DNA from: Achromobacter sp. Marseille-Q4962
GTDB lineage: Bacteria > Pseudomonadota > Gammaproteobacteria > Burkholderiales > Burkholderiaceae_B
Direction of reading: 5' to 3'
Assembly (NCBI RefSeq): GCF_943737005.1
Contig: NZ_CALSFU010000003.1
Location: 186,001 to 250,000, forward strand
DNA length: 64,000 bases
A program made the position numbers and the translations under genes. The notes under the pieces were generated by a model. That model saw only the letters and a program-made list of their open reading frames with translations. It was not told where the DNA came from and ran no database searches. Positions 8,767-20,349 of this stretch are shown in pieces. Each line of letters starts with the position of its first letter. Position 1 is the stretch's first letter.

Positions 8767-11700
8767 TTACAGGGTGCGCGCGACTTCCTTGATTTCAAAG
8801 ACTTCCAGCTGGTCGCCCACCTGGATGTCGTTGTTGCCGCGCAGCGTCAGGCCGCAATCGAAACCCGCCTTGACTTCCTTGACGTCGTCCTTGAAGCGGC
8901 GCAGCGATTCGAGATGGCCGGTCCAGTGCACCACGTTGTTGCGCAGCAGGCGGACCTGGGCGTCGCGGCGCACCACGCCGTCCAGCACCATGCAGCCGGC
9001 GATGTTGCCGATGCGCGAAATGGTGTAGATCTCGCGGATCTCGACCAGGCCGATGATCTCTTCCTTCTTCTCGGGCGCCAGCATGCCCGACATGGCCGCC
9101 TTCACCTCGTCCACGGCGTCGTAGATGATGTTGTAGTAGCGCACGTCGATGCCGTTGCTCTCGGCCAGCTTCTTGGCGCTGGCCTCGGCCCGCACGTTGA
9201 AGCCGATGATGACGGCGTGCGAGGCGATGGCGAGGTTCACGTCCGTTTCGGAGATGCCGCCCACGGCGGCGTGCACCACCTGCACGCGCACTTCGTCCGT
9301 GGAGAGCTTGGTCAGCGACTGCACCAGCGCTTCCTGCGAACCCTGCACGTCGGTCTTCACGATGAGCGTGAGGGTCTGCGTGCCTTCGCCCATGTTGTCG
9401 AACATGGATTCGAGCTTGGCGGCCTGCTGGCGGGCCAGCTTGACGTCGCGGAACTTGCCCTGGCGGAACAGGGCGATTTCGCGCGCCTTGCGCTCGTCGG
9501 ACAGCGCGATCAGCTCGTCGCCGGCGGCGGGCACTTCCGTGAGGCCCTGGATTTCCACCGGGATGGACGGACCGGCCGACTGCACCGGCTTGGCGTTCTC
9601 GTCGAGCATGGCGCGCACGCGGCCGAAGCTCGCGCCGGCCAGCACCACGTCGCCGCGCTTGAGCGTGCCGCTCTGCACCAGGATCGTGGCCACCGGGCCG
9701 CGGCCCTTGTCGAGGCGCGCTTCGATGACCAGGCCCTTGGCGGGCGCGTCGACCGGGGCCTTGAGCTCCAGCACCTCGGCCTGCAGCAGCACGTTCTCGA
9801 GCAGGTCGTCGATGCCGTCGCCGGTTTTCGCGGACACCGGCACGAAAGGCACGTCGCCGCCGTATTCTTCGGGCACCACTTCCTCGGCCACCAGTTCCTG
9901 CTTGACGCGGTCGGGGTTGGCGGACGGCTTGTCGATCTTGGTGATGGCCACGACCATGGGCACGCCCGCGGCCTTGGCATGGTGGATGGCCTCGCGCGTC
10001 TGCGGCATGACGCCGTCATCGGCAGCCACGACCAGGATGACGATGTCGGTCGCCTTGGCGCCGCGGGCACGCATGGCCGTGAATGCCTCGTGGCCCGGGG
10101 TGTCCAGGAAGGTGATCACGCCGCGCTCGGTTTCCACGTGATAGGCGCCGATGTGCTGCGTGATGCCGCCGGCCTCGCCCGCCGCCACCTTGGCGCGGCG
10201 GATGTAATCCAGCAGCGAGGTCTTGCCGTGGTCGACGTGGCCCATGACGGTCACCACCGGCGCGCGCGGCAGCGCCTCGGCCTCGCTCACGTCGGCGGCT
10301 TCGTCCAGGAAGGCTTCCGGATCGTCCAGCTTGGCGGCGATGGCGGTGTGGCCGAGTTCCTCGACCACGATCATGGCGGTTTCCTGGTCCAGCACCTGGT
10401 TGATGGTCACCATCTGGCCCAGCTTCATGAGCTGCTTGATGACCTCGGCGGCCTTGACCGACATCTTGTGGGCCAGGTCGGCCACGCTGATGGTTTCGGG
10501 CACGTGCACTTCGCGCGCGATGAATTCCTGCGGCGCCGGTTCGGCGCGGCGCTCGTTCTGCTGGTTGCGGCCGCCGCGGCCGCCCTTGCCGCCCTTGCCG
10601 GCGCGCCAGCCGTCACGGCTCGCGGGGCCCGAGGGCTTGTCCGCGGGCTTCTTGCGGGCGCTGTCTTCGGACCAGGTGGACGACACCTCGGCCGTCTTGA
10701 TGGTCTTCTTGGAGCCCGGCGCGGCCGGCTTCGCATCCTTCTTGGCGGCGGTGGCGGCGGGCGCCTGCTTGCCGGCTGGCTTGTGCAGCGTGCCGGACAG
10801 CGCGGCGGGCGCCTCGGGTTCGGGCGCGCGCAGCACCTTGCGCGGACGGTTCAGCATTTCGCGCAGGGCCGCGGCCTCGGCCTCGGCGGCGCGGCGCGCC
10901 TCGTCGCGCGCGGCGGCGCTGGCCGACGGGCTGCCGGCCGAAGCGGCCAGGGGCGGCGGCGCGGCGCGGCGGAGATCGCCGGACCGGCCGGCCCTGGGGG
11001 CGGACGCGGCCGGCTCCTGCTTGGCGGCGGGCGCGGACTTCACGGATTCGGGCTTCGCCGCGGCCTGGGGCTTGGCGGCAGGCGCTTGGGCCTGGGAGGA
11101 TGTTTCGGACTTATTCGCTAGCACAACGGGTTCCGGCTCGGCTTTTTCAGCCTGGGGCTCGGCAGATTCGATCTCGACTTCGGGCTTGGCCTCTTGGGCC
11201 ACGGGCTCGGCAGGAGCAGGCGCCGGCGTCGGTTCCGGTGTGGGTTCAGGCTGGGCCTGGACCTTGGCCTCGACGGCCTCGACGGGGGCGGGCGCTTCGG
11301 CCGCAACGGTATTCTCGGGCGCGGACGCCGGGGCGGCGGGCGCTTGCTCGGCCGGCTCGGGCTGCTTGGCGGCGGGGGCCTGCTCCATGGCGGGCGCCGG
11401 CGCGGGCTCCGCCTTGGCGGATGCGGCGGCCGTCTCCGACTGGACAGCGGCGGCGGCCTCTTCTTCGGCTGCGCGCGCAGCGGCGGCCTGCTCCTGGGCC
11501 AGCTCGGCCGGATCGCGCTTGACGAACACGCGCTTCTTGCGCACCTCCACCTGGATGGTGCGCGAGCGGCCCGTGGCGTCGGCCTGGCGGATCTCGGACG
11601 TCTGGCGCCGCGTCAGGGTGATCTTCTTGCCTTCTGTCGCTCCATGCGCGCGGCGCAGCGATTCGAGCAATTTCGCCTTGTCGCTGTCGGTGACGGCATC

Positions 11701-11805
11701 GTCCACCGATTTGAGGTCAACGCCGGCCGAACGCAACTGCTCCAGCAGCACGTTGGCAGGCATTTTCAGCTCGGTAGCGAACTGGGCGACGGTGTTACTC
11801 GACAT
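8767..11805 (-). CDS. infB: Translation initiation factor IF-2
   Basis: The product is 1012 residues, long for IF-2. The N-terminus has the conserved IF2-N helix ([19 protein letters not shown]) and then a 300-residue region made almost entirely of Ala, Pro, Glu and Lys. A second IF2-N module follows near residues 430-480. The GTPase domain has [24 protein letters not shown] and TKIDK, and the C-terminal domains bind initiator tRNA and the ribosome. IF-2 recruits fMet-tRNA to the 30S subunit. An internal ATG start giving a shorter isoform, as in E. coli IF2-beta, is possible but not proved here. The region from nusA to rbfA is contiguous. Confidence 0.98.
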   Translation of the reverse strand: MSSNTVAQFATELKMPANVLLEQLRSAGVDLKSVDDAVTDSDKAKLLESLRRAHGATEGKKITLTRRQTSEIRQADATGRSRTIQVEVRKKRVFVKRDPAELAQEQAAAARAAEEEAAAAVQSETAAASAKAEPAPAPAMEQAPAAKQPEPAEQAPAAPASAPENTVAAEAPAPVEAVEAKVQAQPEPTPEPTPAPAPAEPVAQEAKPEVEIESAEPQAEKAEPEPVVLANKSETSSQAQAPAAKPQAAAKPESVKSAPAAKQEPAASAPRAGRSGDLRRAAPPPLAASAGSPSASAAARDEARRAAEAEAAALREMLNRPRKVLRAPEPEAPAALSGTLHKPAGKQAPAATAAKKDAKPAAPGSKKTIKTAEVSSTWSEDSARKKPADKPSGPASRDGWRAGKGGKGGRGGRNQQNERRAEPAPQEFIAREVHVPETISVADLAHKMSVKAAEVIKQLMKLGQMVTINQVLDQETAMIVVEELGHTAIAAKLDDPEAFLDEAADVSEAEALPRAPVVTVMGHVDHGKTSLLDYIRRAKVAAGEAGGITQHIGAYHVETERGVITFLDTPGHEAFTAMRARGAKATDIVILVVAADDGVMPQTREAIHHAKAAGVPMVVAITKIDKPSANPDRVKQELVAEEVVPEEYGGDVPFVPVSAKTGDGIDDLLENVLLQAEVLELKAPVDAPAKGLVIEARLDKGRGPVATILVQSGTLKRGDVVLAGASFGRVRAMLDENAKPVQSAGPSIPVEIQGLTEVPAAGDELIALSDERKAREIALFRQGKFRDVKLARQQAAKLESMFDNMGEGTQTLTLIVKTDVQGSQEALVQSLTKLSTDEVRVQVVHAAVGGISETDVNLAIASHAVIIGFNVRAEASAKKLAESNGIDVRYYNIIYDAVDEVKAAMSGMLAPEKKEEIIGLVEIREIYTISRIGNIAGCMVLDGVVRRDAQVRLLRNNVVHWTGHLESLRRFKDDVKEVKAGFDCGLTLRGNNDIQVGDQLEVFEIKEVARTL

Positions 11806-11851
11806 TAGGCTCTCTCTTCCCTTTATGCAGCTATGACAAACAACGCGAACT

Positions 11852-11878
11852 CGCGGCGGGCGGGGCCGGCCCGCCGCG
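11852..11878. repeat. GC-rich hairpin between nusA and infB
   Basis: Inverted arms CGCGGCGGGC (11852-11861) and GCCCGCCGCG (11869-11878) surround a 7-base loop in the 87-base gap between nusA and infB. There is no U-run, so it is more likely an mRNA processing or stability element than a terminator. Confidence 0.55.
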
Positions 11879-11892
11879 CTCCCGGCCCCTGG

Positions 11893-13371
11893 TTATTCCT
11901 CGTCGAACCAGTGGGCGCGGGCCCGCATGATGAGTTCGCTGGCTTCCTGCTCGGACAGCCCGGCGATTTCCGCCAGTTCGTCCGTCGCGAGTTCGGCCAG
12001 GTCATCACGCGTATGCACTTGACGCTCGGCCAGCTTCGCGGCCAGTTCGGGCGTCATGCCTTCGAGTTCCAGCAGATCCTGCGCGGTCTCAAGGCGCTCT
12101 TCCTGGGCGATGGCCTCGGTCAGGAGCGCATTGCGGGCGCGGGCGCGCAATTCATTGATGGTGTCTTCGTCGAACGCCTCGATTTCCAGCAGCTCCTGCA
12201 GCGGAACGTAGGCGATCTCCTCGATACCCGTGAAACCCTCGTCGATGAGGATGTCGGCGACTTCCTCATCGACGTCCAGCTTGCTCATGAAGGTGGCGCG
12301 CAGGGCCGAACGCTCCACTTCCTGCCGGTTGAGGCTTTCTTCCGGCGTCATGATGTTGATTTGCCAACCGGTCAGCTCCGAGGCCAGGCGCACGTTCTGG
12401 CCCTTGGCGCCGATGGCCTTGGGCAGGTTTTCCTCGTCCACCACCACGTCCATGGCGTGCTTGTCCTCGTCGACGACGATGGACTCGACGTTGGCGGGCG
12501 CCAGCGCGCCGATGACGAACTGGGCCGGATCCTCGGACCACAGGACGATGTCGACCTGCTCGCCGCCCAGCTCGTTGCGCACCGCCGTCACGCGCGAACC
12601 GCGCATGCCCACGCACGTGCCGATGGGATCGATACGCTTATCGTATGCCACCACGGCGATCTTCGCACGCACCCCGGGGTCGCGCGCCGCGGCCTTGATC
12701 TCCAGCAGGCCCTGCTCGATCTCGGGCACTTCGTTCTCGAAGAGCTGGCGGATGAACTCGGGCGAGGTGCGCGACAGGATCACCTGCTGGCCGCGGGCCG
12801 CGTGGTCTACGCGCAACACATAGGCGCGCACGCGGTCGCCGACCCGGAGGTTTTCCTTGGGGATCATCTCGGAGCGCGGCAGCCGCGCCTCGATCTTGCC
12901 GGTTTCGATGATGGCGTCGCCCTTGTCCATGCGCTTGATGGTGCCGGACACGATGGTTTCGCCGCGGTCGAGGAAGTCGTTCAGCACCTGCTCGCGCTCG
13001 GCGTCGCGGATCTTCTGCAGAATGGCCTGCTTGGCCGCCTGCGCGCCGATACGGCCGAACTCGATGGGCTCGAGCGGCTCCTCGATGTACTCGCCGACCT
13101 GGATGCCGGGAACGATCTCCTGCGCATCCGACAGCATTTCCTGCTTGTCGGGCTCCTGCAGACCGGCCTCGTCGGGCACGACCAGCCAGCGTCGGAATCC
13201 CTCGTGGTTGCCGGTTTCCCGGTCGATGGCCACACGGATGTCCGCATCGTCCTTGAAGCGCTTTTTCATGGCCGAGGCCAGCGCACTTTCGAGTGCTCCG
13301 AATACGACTTCACGCGTGACGTTCTTTTCACGCGCCAAGGCATCGACCAACAGAAGAATTTCGCGACTCAT
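11893..13371 (-). CDS. nusA: Transcription termination/antitermination factor NusA
   Basis: The product is 492 residues with the full NusA layout. The N-terminal RNAP-binding domain ([18 protein letters not shown]) is followed by an S1 domain near 135-200, then two KH domains with [10 protein letters not shown] and [13 protein letters not shown]. Two acidic C-terminal helix-hairpin-helix repeats (about 350-490) follow, as in E. coli but not in Gram-positive NusA. It binds RNA polymerase and nascent RNA, promotes pausing and hairpin-dependent termination, and takes part in antitermination. The ATG overlaps the rimP stop (ATGA), so the two are translationally coupled. A terminator-like hairpin in the leader of this operon is a possible autoregulation target. 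Confidence 0.98.
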   Translation of the reverse strand: MSREILLLVDALAREKNVTREVVFGALESALASAMKKRFKDDADIRVAIDRETGNHEGFRRWLVVPDEAGLQEPDKQEMLSDAQEIVPGIQVGEYIEEPLEPIEFGRIGAQAAKQAILQKIRDAEREQVLNDFLDRGETIVSGTIKRMDKGDAIIETGKIEARLPRSEMIPKENLRVGDRVRAYVLRVDHAARGQQVILSRTSPEFIRQLFENEVPEIEQGLLEIKAAARDPGVRAKIAVVAYDKRIDPIGTCVGMRGSRVTAVRNELGGEQVDIVLWSEDPAQFVIGALAPANVESIVVDEDKHAMDVVVDEENLPKAIGAKGQNVRLASELTGWQINIMTPEESLNRQEVERSALRATFMSKLDVDEEVADILIDEGFTGIEEIAYVPLQELLEIEAFDEDTINELRARARNALLTEAIAQEERLETAQDLLELEGMTPELAAKLAERQVHTRDDLAELATDELAEIAGLSEQEASELIMRARAHWFDEE

Positions 13372-13865
13372 CGCTTTTTGCCCTTGAAATCCAGAACGGG
13401 ATCCAGTTTTGCACGCTCGATGTCGTCGAGCGTGAAATTCAGTACCTGGACGTCGTTCTTCTTTGCCTCAAATTCGAGACCGAACACGGTCTTGCGCGCG
13501 CCGGCCTCGGCCTGCGGCGTTTCTTCCTCGTGCACAGTCAGCGTGCCCGTGTAGACCTTGCGCCCGTCGAGCGCCTCGCGCAGCTTGATCTCCACGCGTT
13601 CTCCCGCGAAACGGCGGAAATCGGCCTCGTTGCGCAAAGGGCGGTCCACGCCCGGCGAACCCACCTCAAGCCGCTTGTAGTCGATGTTCTCGACCTCGTA
13701 CACCCGCGACAACTGGCGGGATACCTGTTCGCAGTCTTCGATGCGCACGCCGCCGACCCGGTCGATCGTGACACGCAAAAGGCCCAGGGCGGCACGTTCC
13801 ACGTCGACGAGTTCGACGTCCATGCCGGCCAGAGCCTCTTGGGTCAATGCGAATAAATCAGCCAT
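13368..13865 (-). CDS. rimP: Ribosome maturation factor RimP
   Basis: The product is 165 residues (YlxS/YhbC family) and is needed for 30S subunit maturation. Family features are the N-terminal [20 protein letters not shown], the [20 protein letters not shown] block and [20 protein letters not shown]. The start at MADLF (13865) fits the family. An upstream ATG at 13889 would place the start inside a terminator hairpin. The only purine-rich stretch before the chosen ATG is GAG, right after the terminator U-run, so ribosome access may depend on the fold of the leader. It is the first gene of the rimP-nusA-infB-rbfA-truB-typA unit. Confidence 0.95.
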   Translation of the reverse strand: MADLFALTQEALAGMDVELVDVERAALGLLRVTIDRVGGVRIEDCEQVSRQLSRVYEVENIDYKRLEVGSPGVDRPLRNEADFRRFAGERVEIKLREALDGRKVYTGTLTVHEEETPQAEAGARKTVFGLEFEAKKNDVQVLNFTLDDIERAKLDPVLDFKGKKR

Positions 13866-14139
13866 ATACTCAAAAAAAATGGGCTGCACGCCCAGCCCAT
13901 CCTATTGCACAGCGCCCGGCCACCCTGCCCGCCAGGGACAAGGCGATGCCGGGCGGCGCCCAGATCGCGGCATGCAGTCTCGATAGCGCCCCGAACCTGC
14001 GGTTCCCGGGGAAAGCCGGGACGCGCAACCGGCGCGGCCCGCCGCAGGTATATATAAAACCGTCCGTAATAGACGTTTATATAACTCGCCGCCCGCCGCA
14101 CTCAAACGCCGCGCGCCACAAGACGCAAAGCCATGAAAA
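13866..14139 (-). promoter_or_regulatory. Long untranslated leader of the rimP-nusA-infB operon
   Basis: The 361-base gap between rluB and rimP holds no convincing gene. Reading the minus strand it contains the candidate promoter, then an AT-rich inverted repeat (TTTATATA 14076-14083 with TATATAAA 14051-14058). Several GC-rich hairpin-prone stretches follow, and finally the terminator at 13872-13900. In E. coli the equivalent leader carries tRNA metY and terminators and is a site of NusA autoregulation. Here no tRNA is present in the leader. Confidence 0.55.
13872..13900 (-). terminator. Intrinsic terminator directly in front of rimP (candidate attenuator)
   Basis: On the minus strand, arms ATGGGCTG and CAGCCCAT (13893-13900 and 13879-13886) flank a 6-base loop and run into eight T residues (13879-13872). 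The U-run ends six bases before the rimP start codon. A terminator this close to a start codon is not simply the end of rluB, which stops over 300 bases earlier. It is placed to attenuate the rimP-nusA operon. Confidence 0.8.
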
Positions 14140-14145
14140 CCGTTG

Positions 14146-14154
14146 ATTTTACCA
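14146..14154 (-). promoter_or_regulatory. Candidate extended -10 promoter for the rimP operon
   Basis: On the minus strand TGGTAAAAT forms an extended -10 (TGn + TAAAAT). The -35 region is weak, as is allowed with an extended -10. Transcription would begin near 14139, giving a leader of about 275 bases. This is inferred from motif shape only. Confidence 0.4.
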
Positions 14155-14226
14155 GATAAACTGGAAAAACGCCTGATTCCTCACGGGTTTACGCTCATCC
14201 GGCGCAGGCTGGCGGCCGCCGGCGCC

Positions 14227-15939
14227 TCAGCGGCCGCCGCGCCCCCTGCCATCCAGGATGCCGAGGCGGGATTCATGGGCGCTTGCGCCCCGCGGCTGCC
14301 AGTCGTCGCCGCGCGCGGACGAACCGCGCGGGGAACGGGATTTGGCCGCAGGCTTGCCGCCGCGCGGGCCTTCCGCTTTCGCGGCGCGCCCACCCTGCTT
14401 GGCGGGGCGGGCGGGCCCGCGCGCATTGCCGCCCGCCTTGCCCGCGCCGCCGGACTTGGACGCCCCCTTGCGGGCCGCGGGAGCGGCATTGGCGTTGACG
14501 GCCGCCGGCGCGGCGGACGCGCCGGCCGCGGCAGCCCGCAAGCCGCCGGCCTGCCCGCGCCCCTTGCCGCCCTGTTTGCCGCCGCCCTTGCCGCCGCGCG
14601 AAGCGCCGGACTTGCCCTTGCGGCTGCCCTCGGCGGCCAGCGGATGGCCGTTGGCGTAGCCGCCGGCGATCATCAGGCCCGTGCCGAAAGGATCGGACGG
14701 ACAAGCGGCAACCTGCCCCGGGCTGCCCTGGCGTCCGCCCTGGAGCTTGCCCCGGCGGCCGATACGCGCGCCGTTCATGCCGTTGCGGTCCAGCGTGCCG
14801 AATCCGGGCGGCAGCGCGCTGTCGTGCGACTGCGGCTGTTTGGAGCGGCGGCGGCCGCCGGATTCATCGTCGTCGCGCAGCAGACCCAGCTGCACCATCA
14901 GCGCGGTGACCAGCGAGGCGTCCAGCTCCTCCCAGCGGCCCCGGCGCAGCGTGCGGGGCAGCACGATGTCGCCGAAACGGGTGCGGATCAGGCGGCTGAC
15001 GGTCACGCCCACCGCCTCGAACATGCGCCGGACCTCGCGGTTGCGGCCCTCTTGCAGCGTGACGCGGTACCAGCGGTTGCTGCCGTCGCCGCCCAGGTAG
15101 TCGAGCGAGCCGAAGGCGGCCATGCCGTCTTCGAGTTCGATGCCGTCGACCAGCGATTGGCGCTGGGCATCGTCCATCTCGCCCAGCACGCGGACGGCGT
15201 ATTCGCGCTCCGTGCCGTAGCGGGGATGCATGATGCGGTTGGCCATGTCGCCCGAGGTCGTGAAAATCAACAGCCCTTCGGTGTTCAGGTCCAGCCTTCC
15301 GACCGACAGCCACTTGCCGGTGCGCAGCTTGGGCAGGCGGGCGAACACGCTGGCGCGCCCGCCGGGATCGTCATGGCTGACGATTTCCCCGGCCGGCTTG
15401 TGATACAGGATCACGCGCGGCGGCTTCTTGGCGTTGGGGCGGGCGACGGGCTTGCCGTTGACCCGCACCTGGTCGTTGGGGCCTACCCGCTGGCCGATGT
15501 GGGCCGGCTCGCCGTTGACGGAAACCCGGCCCGCGATGATCAGCTCTTCCATTTCGCGGCGCGAGCCGATGCCCGCGTCCGCCAGCACCTTGTGCAGCTT
15601 GGGCATGACCGCCTCGCTGTTGAGGTACTTGCCCAGGCGCTGCTCCATGCGGTCGGCCTTTTCCAGGTAGGCCAGCGCCTGCTCGGCCTCCTGCTCGGTG
15701 CCGCGATCGCCGCCGCGCGGCTGCGCCTCGGCCGCCGCGGGAGCCGCGCCCTCGGCCGCGCCTTCGGCGGCTTCCGAGCGGCGGCGGCGGAAAGGCGTGC
15801 GCAGCTTGCGCCCGCGGCCGCGGGCGCCGCCCTCGGCCTCTGCGGCCGGCTCCCGGGCCGGCGACGATTCCGGCGAAGCCGGCTTCACGGCATCGTCCGA
15901 ACGGGGTGTGTCATCCTGCATAGCGCTATTCGTTGTCAC
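14227..15939 (-). CDS. rluB: 23S rRNA pseudouridine(2605) synthase RluB with long basic tail
   Basis: The frame from a GTG at 15939 gives 570 residues, about twice the E. coli enzyme. The S4 RNA-binding domain ([20 protein letters not shown]) and the RluB/RsuA catalytic block with [14 protein letters not shown] (catalytic Asp) occupy roughly residues 115-370. They are preceded by an Ala/Glu/Arg-rich segment and followed by a 190-residue Gly/Lys/Arg/Ala-rich disordered tail that could bind RNA. The GTG is chosen because GGAG lies 8 bases upstream; an ATG at 15921 and a TTG at 15960 that overlaps the scpB stop are alternatives. It is co-directional with scpB, a common pairing in proteobacteria. 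Confidence 0.92.
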   Translation of the reverse strand: MTTNSAMQDDTPRSDDAVKPASPESSPAREPAAEAEGGARGRGRKLRTPFRRRRSEAAEGAAEGAAPAAAEAQPRGGDRGTEQEAEQALAYLEKADRMEQRLGKYLNSEAVMPKLHKVLADAGIGSRREMEELIIAGRVSVNGEPAHIGQRVGPNDQVRVNGKPVARPNAKKPPRVILYHKPAGEIVSHDDPGGRASVFARLPKLRTGKWLSVGRLDLNTEGLLIFTTSGDMANRIMHPRYGTEREYAVRVLGEMDDAQRQSLVDGIELEDGMAAFGSLDYLGGDGSNRWYRVTLQEGRNREVRRMFEAVGVTVSRLIRTRFGDIVLPRTLRRGRWEELDASLVTALMVQLGLLRDDDESGGRRRSKQPQSHDSALPPGFGTLDRNGMNGARIGRRGKLQGGRQGSPGQVAACPSDPFGTGLMIAGGYANGHPLAAEGSRKGKSGASRGGKGGGKQGGKGRGQAGGLRAAAAGASAAPAAVNANAAPAARKGASKSGGAGKAGGNARGPARPAKQGGRAAKAEGPRGGKPAAKSRSPRGSSARGDDWQPRGASAHESRLGILDGRGRGGR

Positions 15940-15956
15940 GGGGACAGCTCCGAATT

Positions 15957-17117
15957 TCAAACTTGGTTGGGCCTGCCTGCGGCGGGCGCCTCTTCATCAT
16001 CAGGAAATGCCGGCCTCGGGCCGGACTCGGGCGGCCGCGCCTGCGGCTCGCCGCCGGGCGCCGGCCCGTTTGCAGCCGCCGGACTGCCAGCCGCCTCGGC
16101 TCCGGGCACGGCTTGCGGCGAATCCATGGAAACGCCGCCGGCAGCGGCCGCCTGCGAGATCGAATCGCCCGGCTCGCCGGGCCTTGCTTGCTTTTCAGGG
16201 GATGCGGATTCCGCCTCTTGGGCGGCGTCGTCGGGCATCTGGCCGTCGGGCGCCGCGATCGCGGCCTCGGCGGGCTCATCCTGGCGCGCGGAGCGGGCCT
16301 GGTCTGCCCGCGCCGGGGAAATCGGCGTATCCGCGGGGGATGCCTCTGCAGACGACTCGTCCGCAGGCATGCCCGCAACGTCCGCGCCATTCACGCCTTC
16401 GTCTTCATGTATGCGTGAAAGCGGTGATTCTACGCCATCGGCAGCCGCCGTGGCGGATGTTTCGCTCGAAACAGACATTTCCGCACGCGGAACATCCGCA
16501 TTTTCCTCGGCGGCGGCGGGAGTTTCCGCGGCGGCTTCGGCCTCGCCCTGCGCGGGCTGCGCCTCGCCCAGGTCCAGCCCCGCCAGCGCCGCGGCCGCCT
16601 GGGCGGACTCCAGCGGCGGAAGCTCGTCGAGCGCCCTCAGCCCCAGGTCGTCGAGAAACTGCCTCGTGGTGCCGAAAAGCGCGGGACGCCCGGGCGCATC
16701 GCGATGGCCGATCACTTCGATCCAGCCGCGGTCCTCCAGGGCCTTGACGATCTGCGAAGAAACGGTCACGCCGCGTATGTCTTCGATATCGCCGCGCGTG
16801 ACCGGCTGGCGCCACGCAACGATGGCCAGCGTTTCCATGACCGCGCGCGAATACTTGGGCGGTTTCTCGGGATTCAGCCGCTCCAGGTAGCGCTGCATCT
16901 GCGGACGGCTCTGGAACCGCCAGCCCGACGCGAGCTGCGCCAGCTCCATGCCGCGGCCGTTCCACTGCTCGCCCAGCGTCTCCAGCAGCGATCGCAGCTT
17001 GGCGTTGTCGAACTGCGGATCCTCCGCGAAAAGCTTGCGCATATCCGAAAGTTGCATCGGCTGCGACGCGCACAGCAGCGCGGTTTCCAGCACGAGTATC
17101 GCCTCGCTATCGTTCAT
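15957..17117 (-). CDS. scpB: Segregation and condensation protein B
   Basis: The product is 386 residues. The first 190 are a standard ScpB with two winged-helix domains ([20 protein letters not shown], then [21 protein letters not shown] and [16 protein letters not shown]). It is the kleisin-associated subunit of the Smc-ScpAB complex that organises chromosomes. The last 190 residues are a low-complexity Ala/Pro/Glu/Ser tail not present in most ScpB proteins. The ATG at 17117 is chosen over an in-frame ATG at 17123 because GGA is well spaced before it. scpA is not in the window. The initiator tRNA gene is divergent, 69 bases away. Confidence 0.93.
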   Translation of the reverse strand: MNDSEAILVLETALLCASQPMQLSDMRKLFAEDPQFDNAKLRSLLETLGEQWNGRGMELAQLASGWRFQSRPQMQRYLERLNPEKPPKYSRAVMETLAIVAWRQPVTRGDIEDIRGVTVSSQIVKALEDRGWIEVIGHRDAPGRPALFGTTRQFLDDLGLRALDELPPLESAQAAAALAGLDLGEAQPAQGEAEAAAETPAAAEENADVPRAEMSVSSETSATAAADGVESPLSRIHEDEGVNGADVAGMPADESSAEASPADTPISPARADQARSARQDEPAEAAIAAPDGQMPDDAAQEAESASPEKQARPGEPGDSISQAAAAGGVSMDSPQAVPGAEAAGSPAAANGPAPGGEPQARPPESGPRPAFPDDEEAPAAGRPNQV

Positions 17118-17143
17118 CGACATCCAACGTTTAAAAGGCCGAC

Positions 17144-17172
17144 TTGCGTTCGGCAAAAAATGGGATTACTAT
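17144..17172 (+). promoter_or_regulatory. Promoter of the initiator tRNA gene
   Basis: TTGCGT (17144-17149), 17 bases, then TACTAT (17167-17172). The expected transcription start, near 17179, is a few bases before the mature tRNA 5' end at 17187. Confidence 0.8.
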
Positions 17173-17186
17173 TTCGTTCTTCCAGA

Positions 17187-17263
<77 letters not shown>

Positions 17264-17274
17264 GAACTCGAAAG

Positions 17275-17299
17275 GCCCGGCCGTTGCGCCGGGCTTTTT
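17275..17299 (+). terminator. Terminator of tRNA-fMet
   Basis: Arms GCCCGGC (17275-17281) and GCCGGGC (17288-17294) with a 6-base loop are followed by TTTTT, 12 bases after the CCA end. Confidence 0.9.
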
Positions 17300-17925
17300 G
17301 CATCTGGCGTTCCGTGTGCATGTGGCGTTCTGCCCGGTTTTCCTGGATTTCCCGATTCCGGCCCGCCACCCGGCTGCCGCGCGCGACGCGCCCGCAGCCG
17401 GCCGGCAGGATTCGCCCGGCATCGATGGCGCCCCGGCCGTGAATGGCATGATTGTGCGATGTTCTCACCGTAATCCTGTATGACAGCCTGGAATTCGGCC
17501 GCGCGAAGACAGCCCTGGCCTGGCGGCAAGCCCCGAACCGCCCCGCATGGCGGGCGGACGCGCCTGATTTCCGGAACAGCCGGCACATCGGCCGGCGGAC
17601 CGTGCGCAGCGCCCGCTACGACGGACACATGCCCGGCCCCTAACAAAACAAGGTAAACAAGGCCCTGATCCGCAAGCACCCGGCGCCGGACCGCGGCGCG
17701 GCAGTGGCGCCGCATCCGTTCCGCCCCCTCCGTTGCAAGAGCGCGCCGAGCGCGCCTGCCGGGCTTGCGATTCTTAGATGTTTTTCCTGACCAACAGATC
17801 ACAGGCAGGTCACAGGCAGACAGACCAAGGGGCTATGGCGGATTTGCCGGCAAACCCGCGCAGGCGCAACGCCCGCCCCAACCTGTTGATGCAATAGGCA
17901 AATTATAGCGCCATATCCCCTCGCC
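17300..17925. other. 626-base gap with no recognisable gene
   Basis: This lies between the tRNA-fMet terminator and the 3' end of the LysR gene. Open frames here overlap one another on both strands, are Arg/Pro-rich and look like chance frames in GC-rich DNA. The only small feature seen is a short direct repeat of TCACAGGCAG around 17809-17829. No terminator for the LysR gene is obvious. Confidence 0.6.
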
Positions 17926-18846
17926 TCAAGCCCGGGCAGGCCGCGGGGCCTGCGCGTCCCAGGGAGCCGACTCCAGCCTGGCCGCCAGGAAATCGAGCAT
18001 GGAGCGCAGGATCAGGGGCATCTGCCGGCGCGACGCGTAGACACCGTAGATGCCGAGTTCCTCGGGCGGAAACGACGCGAGAATGGGGCGCAGGCGCCCT
18101 GCCGCGATGTCGTCGGCCGCCAGGTACGTGGGCAGCATGGCGATGCCTGCGCCCTCGACGGCCGCCCGGGCCAGGGCGGAGACGTCATTGGCCCGGATAT
18201 TGCCGTCGACCGGAACGTCCACCGGCTGCCCGTCGCGCATGAAGCGCCACAGGCTCTTGCCGAAATGCGTGTGCGTCAGGCAGTTGCGCTGCGAAAGATC
18301 TTCCAGGCGCGCCGGCTCGCCCTCGCGCGCGAGATAGGCGGGGGCCGCGCACACCACCGAGCGGCACACCGCGAGCTTGCGGGCGATCACGTTGGGGTCG
18401 AGGTCGTTGGTGATGCGCACCGCGAGGTCCACCCGCTCCTCGATGAGGTTCACCGCGTGCTCCACCAGCACCAGATCCACACTGGCGCCCGGGTGCAGGC
18501 CGACGTATTCCGCCACCAGCGCCGCCAGGTGCCGCGCGCCGAACGACACGCTGGCCGTCATGCGCAGCAGGCCGCGGGGAGCATCCTCGGGCGAGGCCAC
18601 CGCACTGCGCAGCTCGCCCACCATTTCGAGCATCTGGCGGCAGCGCGGCAGAGTTTCGGCGCCCGCCGGCGTGAGACTGAGGCGGCGCGTCGTGCGATGC
18701 AGCAGCCGCACCCCCACCCACTGTTCCATTTCGGCAAGGTAGCGCGACACCATGGCACGGGACATGTCCAGATGGATGGCCGCAGCCGACAGGCTGCCCC
18801 GGTCGGCGACCCCGACAAATACCTGCATGGCTTTCAGACGGTCCAT
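17926..18846 (-). CDS. LysR-family transcriptional regulator (CrgA/DsdC-like subgroup)
   Basis: The product is 306 residues. The winged helix-turn-helix DNA-binding domain occupies residues 1-60 (MDRLKAMQVFVGVADRGSLS, then MSRAMVSRYLAEMEQWVGVRL), followed by the standard LysR effector-binding domain. The start at 18846 matches the family N-terminus; the much longer open frame upstream is Arg/Ala-rich and not protein-like. A TATAAA-like -10 lies upstream. No divergent target gene adjoins it, because the next gene (CobW type) points the same way and ends 89 bases upstream, so its target cannot be guessed from context. Confidence 0.92.
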   Translation of the reverse strand: MDRLKAMQVFVGVADRGSLSAAAIHLDMSRAMVSRYLAEMEQWVGVRLLHRTTRRLSLTPAGAETLPRCRQMLEMVGELRSAVASPEDAPRGLLRMTASVSFGARHLAALVAEYVGLHPGASVDLVLVEHAVNLIEERVDLAVRITNDLDPNVIARKLAVCRSVVCAAPAYLAREGEPARLEDLSQRNCLTHTHFGKSLWRFMRDGQPVDVPVDGNIRANDVSALARAAVEGAGIAMLPTYLAADDIAAGRLRPILASFPPEELGIYGVYASRRQMPLILRSMLDFLAARLESAPWDAQAPRPARA

Positions 18847-18935
18847 GATTGTCTCGATCCGCGCATCAGACGTAACGTTTATACCGTACTTCCGGGCGTT
18901 TTCCTTGCCGGGCCGCCCGCAAGGGTCAGTGCGCG

Positions 18936-19937
<1,002 letters not shown>

Positions 19938-20065
19938 GGCCCACTACCTCGAAAGCGGCGATCGCCGAAAACCGGGAAAGGCCGGAGAAAACCAAGGCCG
20001 AGCGCCGAAACGCCCCCAAAGCCCCCAAAGCCCTGTAATAAAAGCCTCAATGCCACCCCAAAGCC

Positions 20066-20095
20066 AAAAGGGCCAATCACTTGCGTGATTGGCCC
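20066..20095 (-). terminator. Terminator of tRNA-Asn
   Basis: An 11-bp perfect stem, GGGCCAATCAC (20070-20080) with GTGATTGGCCC (20085-20095), has a 4-base loop. On the minus strand it is followed by TTTT. It lies 10 bases beyond the tRNA 3' end. Confidence 0.88.
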
Positions 20096-20104
20096 CAAAT
20101 TCCT

Positions 20105-20180
20105 TGGCTCCCCGAGCTGGGCTCGAACCAGCGACCTGCGGATTAACAGTCCGTCGCTCTACCGACTGAGCTATCGGGGA
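20105..20180 (-). tRNA. tRNA-Asn (GTT)
   Basis: A 76-base cloverleaf on the minus strand with encoded CCA. The acceptor stem is TCCCCGA/TCGGGGA, the anticodon loop is CTGTTAA with anticodon GTT, and the T-arm has GGTTCGAGCC. It has its own promoter and terminator, and is divergent from tRNA-Thr. Confidence 0.97.
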
Positions 20181-20196
20181 ACTGCTAAGAAGTGAG

Positions 20197-20225
20197 ATTA
20201 TGGAGGAATTTTTTGGGAAATGCAA
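20197..20225 (-). promoter_or_regulatory. Promoter of tRNA-Asn
   Basis: On the minus strand: TTGCAT (20225-20220), a 17-base spacer, then CATAAT (20202-20197). The -10 ends 16 bases before the tRNA 5' end. Confidence 0.7.
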
Positions 20226-20281
20226 ATCGTGGCTTTGAAGAAAAAACGCGGGCACGGTTTCCTTTTGCCAAGAATCTCTGA

Positions 20282-20287
20282 TATGAT
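20282..20287 (+). promoter_or_regulatory. Candidate -10 element for tRNA-Thr
   Basis: TATGAT lies 62 bases before the mature tRNA. A weak -35 (TTTCCT) would be 18 bases upstream. This is the best match in the gap between the two divergent tRNA genes. Confidence 0.45.
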
Positions 20288-20349
20288 CTCGGTCTTTCGT
20301 GACCCGCGCGCCCCTGATAAAGGGACGCACGCAGATGCGGAACGGTCAG

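Noticed and set aside
8914..11121. 735-codon open frame opposite infB
   Set aside because: Antisense frame in GC-rich DNA, His/Gly/Arg-rich with no motif; infB is unambiguous on the other strand.
13981..14040. GGTTCGGGGC resembling a tRNA T-arm in the rimP leader
   Set aside because: No acceptor or anticodon stem can be built around it, so it is not metY.
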